A DNA stretch of 64,000 bases from Bacillus sp. 123MFChir2 (lineage in GTDB: Bacteria > Bacillota > Bacilli > Bacillales > Bacillaceae_G). The notes beneath the pieces were generated by a model that did no database searches, was not told where the DNA came from, and worked only from the letters and a program-made list of their open reading frames with translations. Where the stretch lies: the NCBI RefSeq assembly GCF_000383235.1, contig NZ_KB910935.1, positions 26,262-90,261 of the forward strand. Reading direction: 5' to 3'. Positions 63,406 through 64,000 of the stretch are shown here, piece by piece. Every line of letters begins with the position of its first letter. Position 1 is the first letter of the stretch. Both the position numbers and the translations under genes were made by a program.

Positions 63406-63480
63406 TGGCTGGGCTAGCTGGATTCGAACCAGCGCATGACGGAGTCAAAGTCCGTTGCCTTACCGCTTGGCTATAGCCCA
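63406..63480 (-). tRNA. tRNA-Gln (TTG)
   Basis: A 75-base cloverleaf, acceptor TGGGCTA/TAGCCCA, anticodon loop CTTTGAC, encoded CCA. Confidence 0.95.
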
Positions 63481-63543
63481 TTGATATTTACTATTTTGCT
63501 CGTCTCACCAAAAAAATAAACCCTTGTAAGGTTGTTTTTAAAA

Positions 63544-63627
63544 TGGTGGAGGGGGGCAGATTCGAACTGCCGAACCCGAAGGAGCGGATTTACAGTCCGC
63601 CGCGTTTAGCCACTTCGCTACCCCTCC
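63544..63627 (-). tRNA. tRNA-Tyr (GTA)
   Basis: An 84-base class II tRNA with a long variable arm, anticodon GTA in CTGTAAA, encoded CCA. Confidence 0.95.
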
Positions 63628-63643
63628 GACATTTAAATATATA

Positions 63644-63719
63644 TGGTGGAGGATGACGGGATCGAACCGCCGACCCCCTGCTTGTAAGGCAGGTGCTCTC
63701 CCAGCTGAGCTAATCCTCC
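63644..63719 (-). tRNA. tRNA-Val (TAC)
   Basis: A 76-base cloverleaf, acceptor GGAGGAT/ATCCTCC, anticodon loop CTTACAA, encoded CCA. Confidence 0.95.
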
Positions 63720-63724
63720 AAAAG

Positions 63725-63799
63725 TGGTGACCCGTACGGGATTCGAACCCGTGTTACCGCCGTGAAAGGGCGGTGTCTTAACCACTTGACCAACGGGCC
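63725..63799 (-). tRNA. tRNA-Glu (TTC)
   Basis: A 75-base cloverleaf, acceptor GGCCCGT/ACGGGTC with a wobble pair, anticodon loop CTTTCAC, encoded CCA. Confidence 0.95.
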
Positions 63800-63821
63800 A
63801 AAAAAAATGATACTTCTCACA

Positions 63822-63894
63822 AGCTTCCAACCGGGCTTGAACCGGTGACCTCTTCCTTACCATGGAAGTGCTCTACCAGCTGAGCTATGGAAGC
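63822..63894 (-). tRNA. tRNA-Thr (GGT)
   Basis: A 73-base cloverleaf, acceptor GCTTCCA/TGGAAGC, anticodon GGT in ATGGTAA, T loop TTCAAGC. The CCA end is not encoded. Confidence 0.93.
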
Positions 63895-63897
63895 ATA

Positions 63898-63972
63898 TGG
63901 CTCCGCAGGTAGGACTCGAACCTACGACCGATCGGTTAACAGCCGATAGCTCTACCACTGAGCTACTGCGGA
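63898..63972 (-). tRNA. tRNA-Asn (GTT)
   Basis: A 75-base cloverleaf, acceptor TCCGCAG/CTGCGGA, anticodon loop CTGTTAA, encoded CCA. It is first of the cluster after the 5S rRNA. Confidence 0.95.
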
Positions 63973-63981
63973 ATAATATAA

Positions 63982-64000
63982 GCCTGGCAACGTCCTACTC
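63982..64000 (-). rRNA. rrf: 5S ribosomal RNA, 3' end (partial)
   Basis: The minus strand reads GAGTAGGACGTTGCCAGGC, the conserved 3' end of Bacillus 5S rRNA. The gene continues past the right edge. The rRNA operon is thus on the minus strand and runs into the nine-tRNA cluster. Confidence 0.9.

Noticed and set aside
63633-63863. 76-codon minus-strand frame in the tRNA cluster
   Set aside because: It is read through tRNA-Val, tRNA-Glu and part of tRNA-Thr, which explain the sequence fully.
63168-63972. tRNA genes as an integration site for a genomic island
   Set aside because: No integrase gene and no repeated tRNA 3' end were seen nearby; the cluster looks like an ordinary rRNA-operon tail.

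Overview
The window is a low-GC Firmicute chromosome of the Bacillus cereus group. The evidence is the gene order rRNA operon–tRNA cluster–glycerate kinase–arginase (rocF)–cdaA–cdaR–glmM–glmS, the typical mqo, bcrC, mgsA, yvgKLM and dct genes, strong AGGAGG-type ribosome binding sites, and dispersed repeats of the B. cereus bcr type. No strain or species is claimed.

Layout. 1–6.9 kb: plsC, two paralogous 33–34-residue membrane peptides under near-identical promoters, a molybdate uptake locus (yvgK | modA-modB), a NUDIX hydrolase, an acetyltransferase and a glucose permease. 7–20 kb: asnB, mgsA, a duplicated HxlR regulator module that has been partly destroyed, several lipoproteins and secreted proteins, an IS21 fossil, IS231-like ends and an IS200/IS605 element with a frameshifted tnpB. 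20–25 kb: a C4-dicarboxylate locus (dctP, dctR, dctS and divergent dctB) with a perfect CcpA (cre) match before dctP. 25–28.3 kb: a CPBP protease facing a six-cysteine (SCIFF/ranthipeptide) precursor gene and its radical-SAM maturase. Three TGTGA-N6-TCACA operators, repeated every 31 bp, lie upstream of the precursor. 28–33 kb: bcrC, a mug-type glycosylase, a broken methyltransferase, a VOC protein and mqo. 33–37.4 kb: gene fragments, a DUF2785 protein, a prolyl-oligopeptidase-like protein and a tnsA pseudogene.

37418–54629 is a complete Tn7-like transposon of 17.2 kb inserted 25 bp beyond the glmS stop codon. Both ends can be read: the glmS-proximal end has four abutting 20-bp repeats and the distal end has three spaced copies, as in Tn7 itself. 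It carries tnsA-tnsB-tnsC-(a small membrane protein)-tnsD-tnsE. Its cargo is a type I restriction-modification system with two specificity genes and a SLATT + CD-NTase pair, which is a CBASS-like antiphage module. The tnsA start codon follows directly on a hairpin that looks like a terminator and buries the tnsA ribosome binding site. The same hairpin + start arrangement occurs twice more as fossils (37.4 kb and 31.2 kb), so this stretch has been invaded by related elements at least twice.

54.6–64 kb is conserved core: glmS with its self-cleaving ribozyme leader, glmM, cdaR, cdaA (cyclic di-AMP synthesis tied to amino-sugar supply), rocF, glycerate kinase, nine tRNA genes and the 3' end of a 5S rRNA, all on the minus strand.
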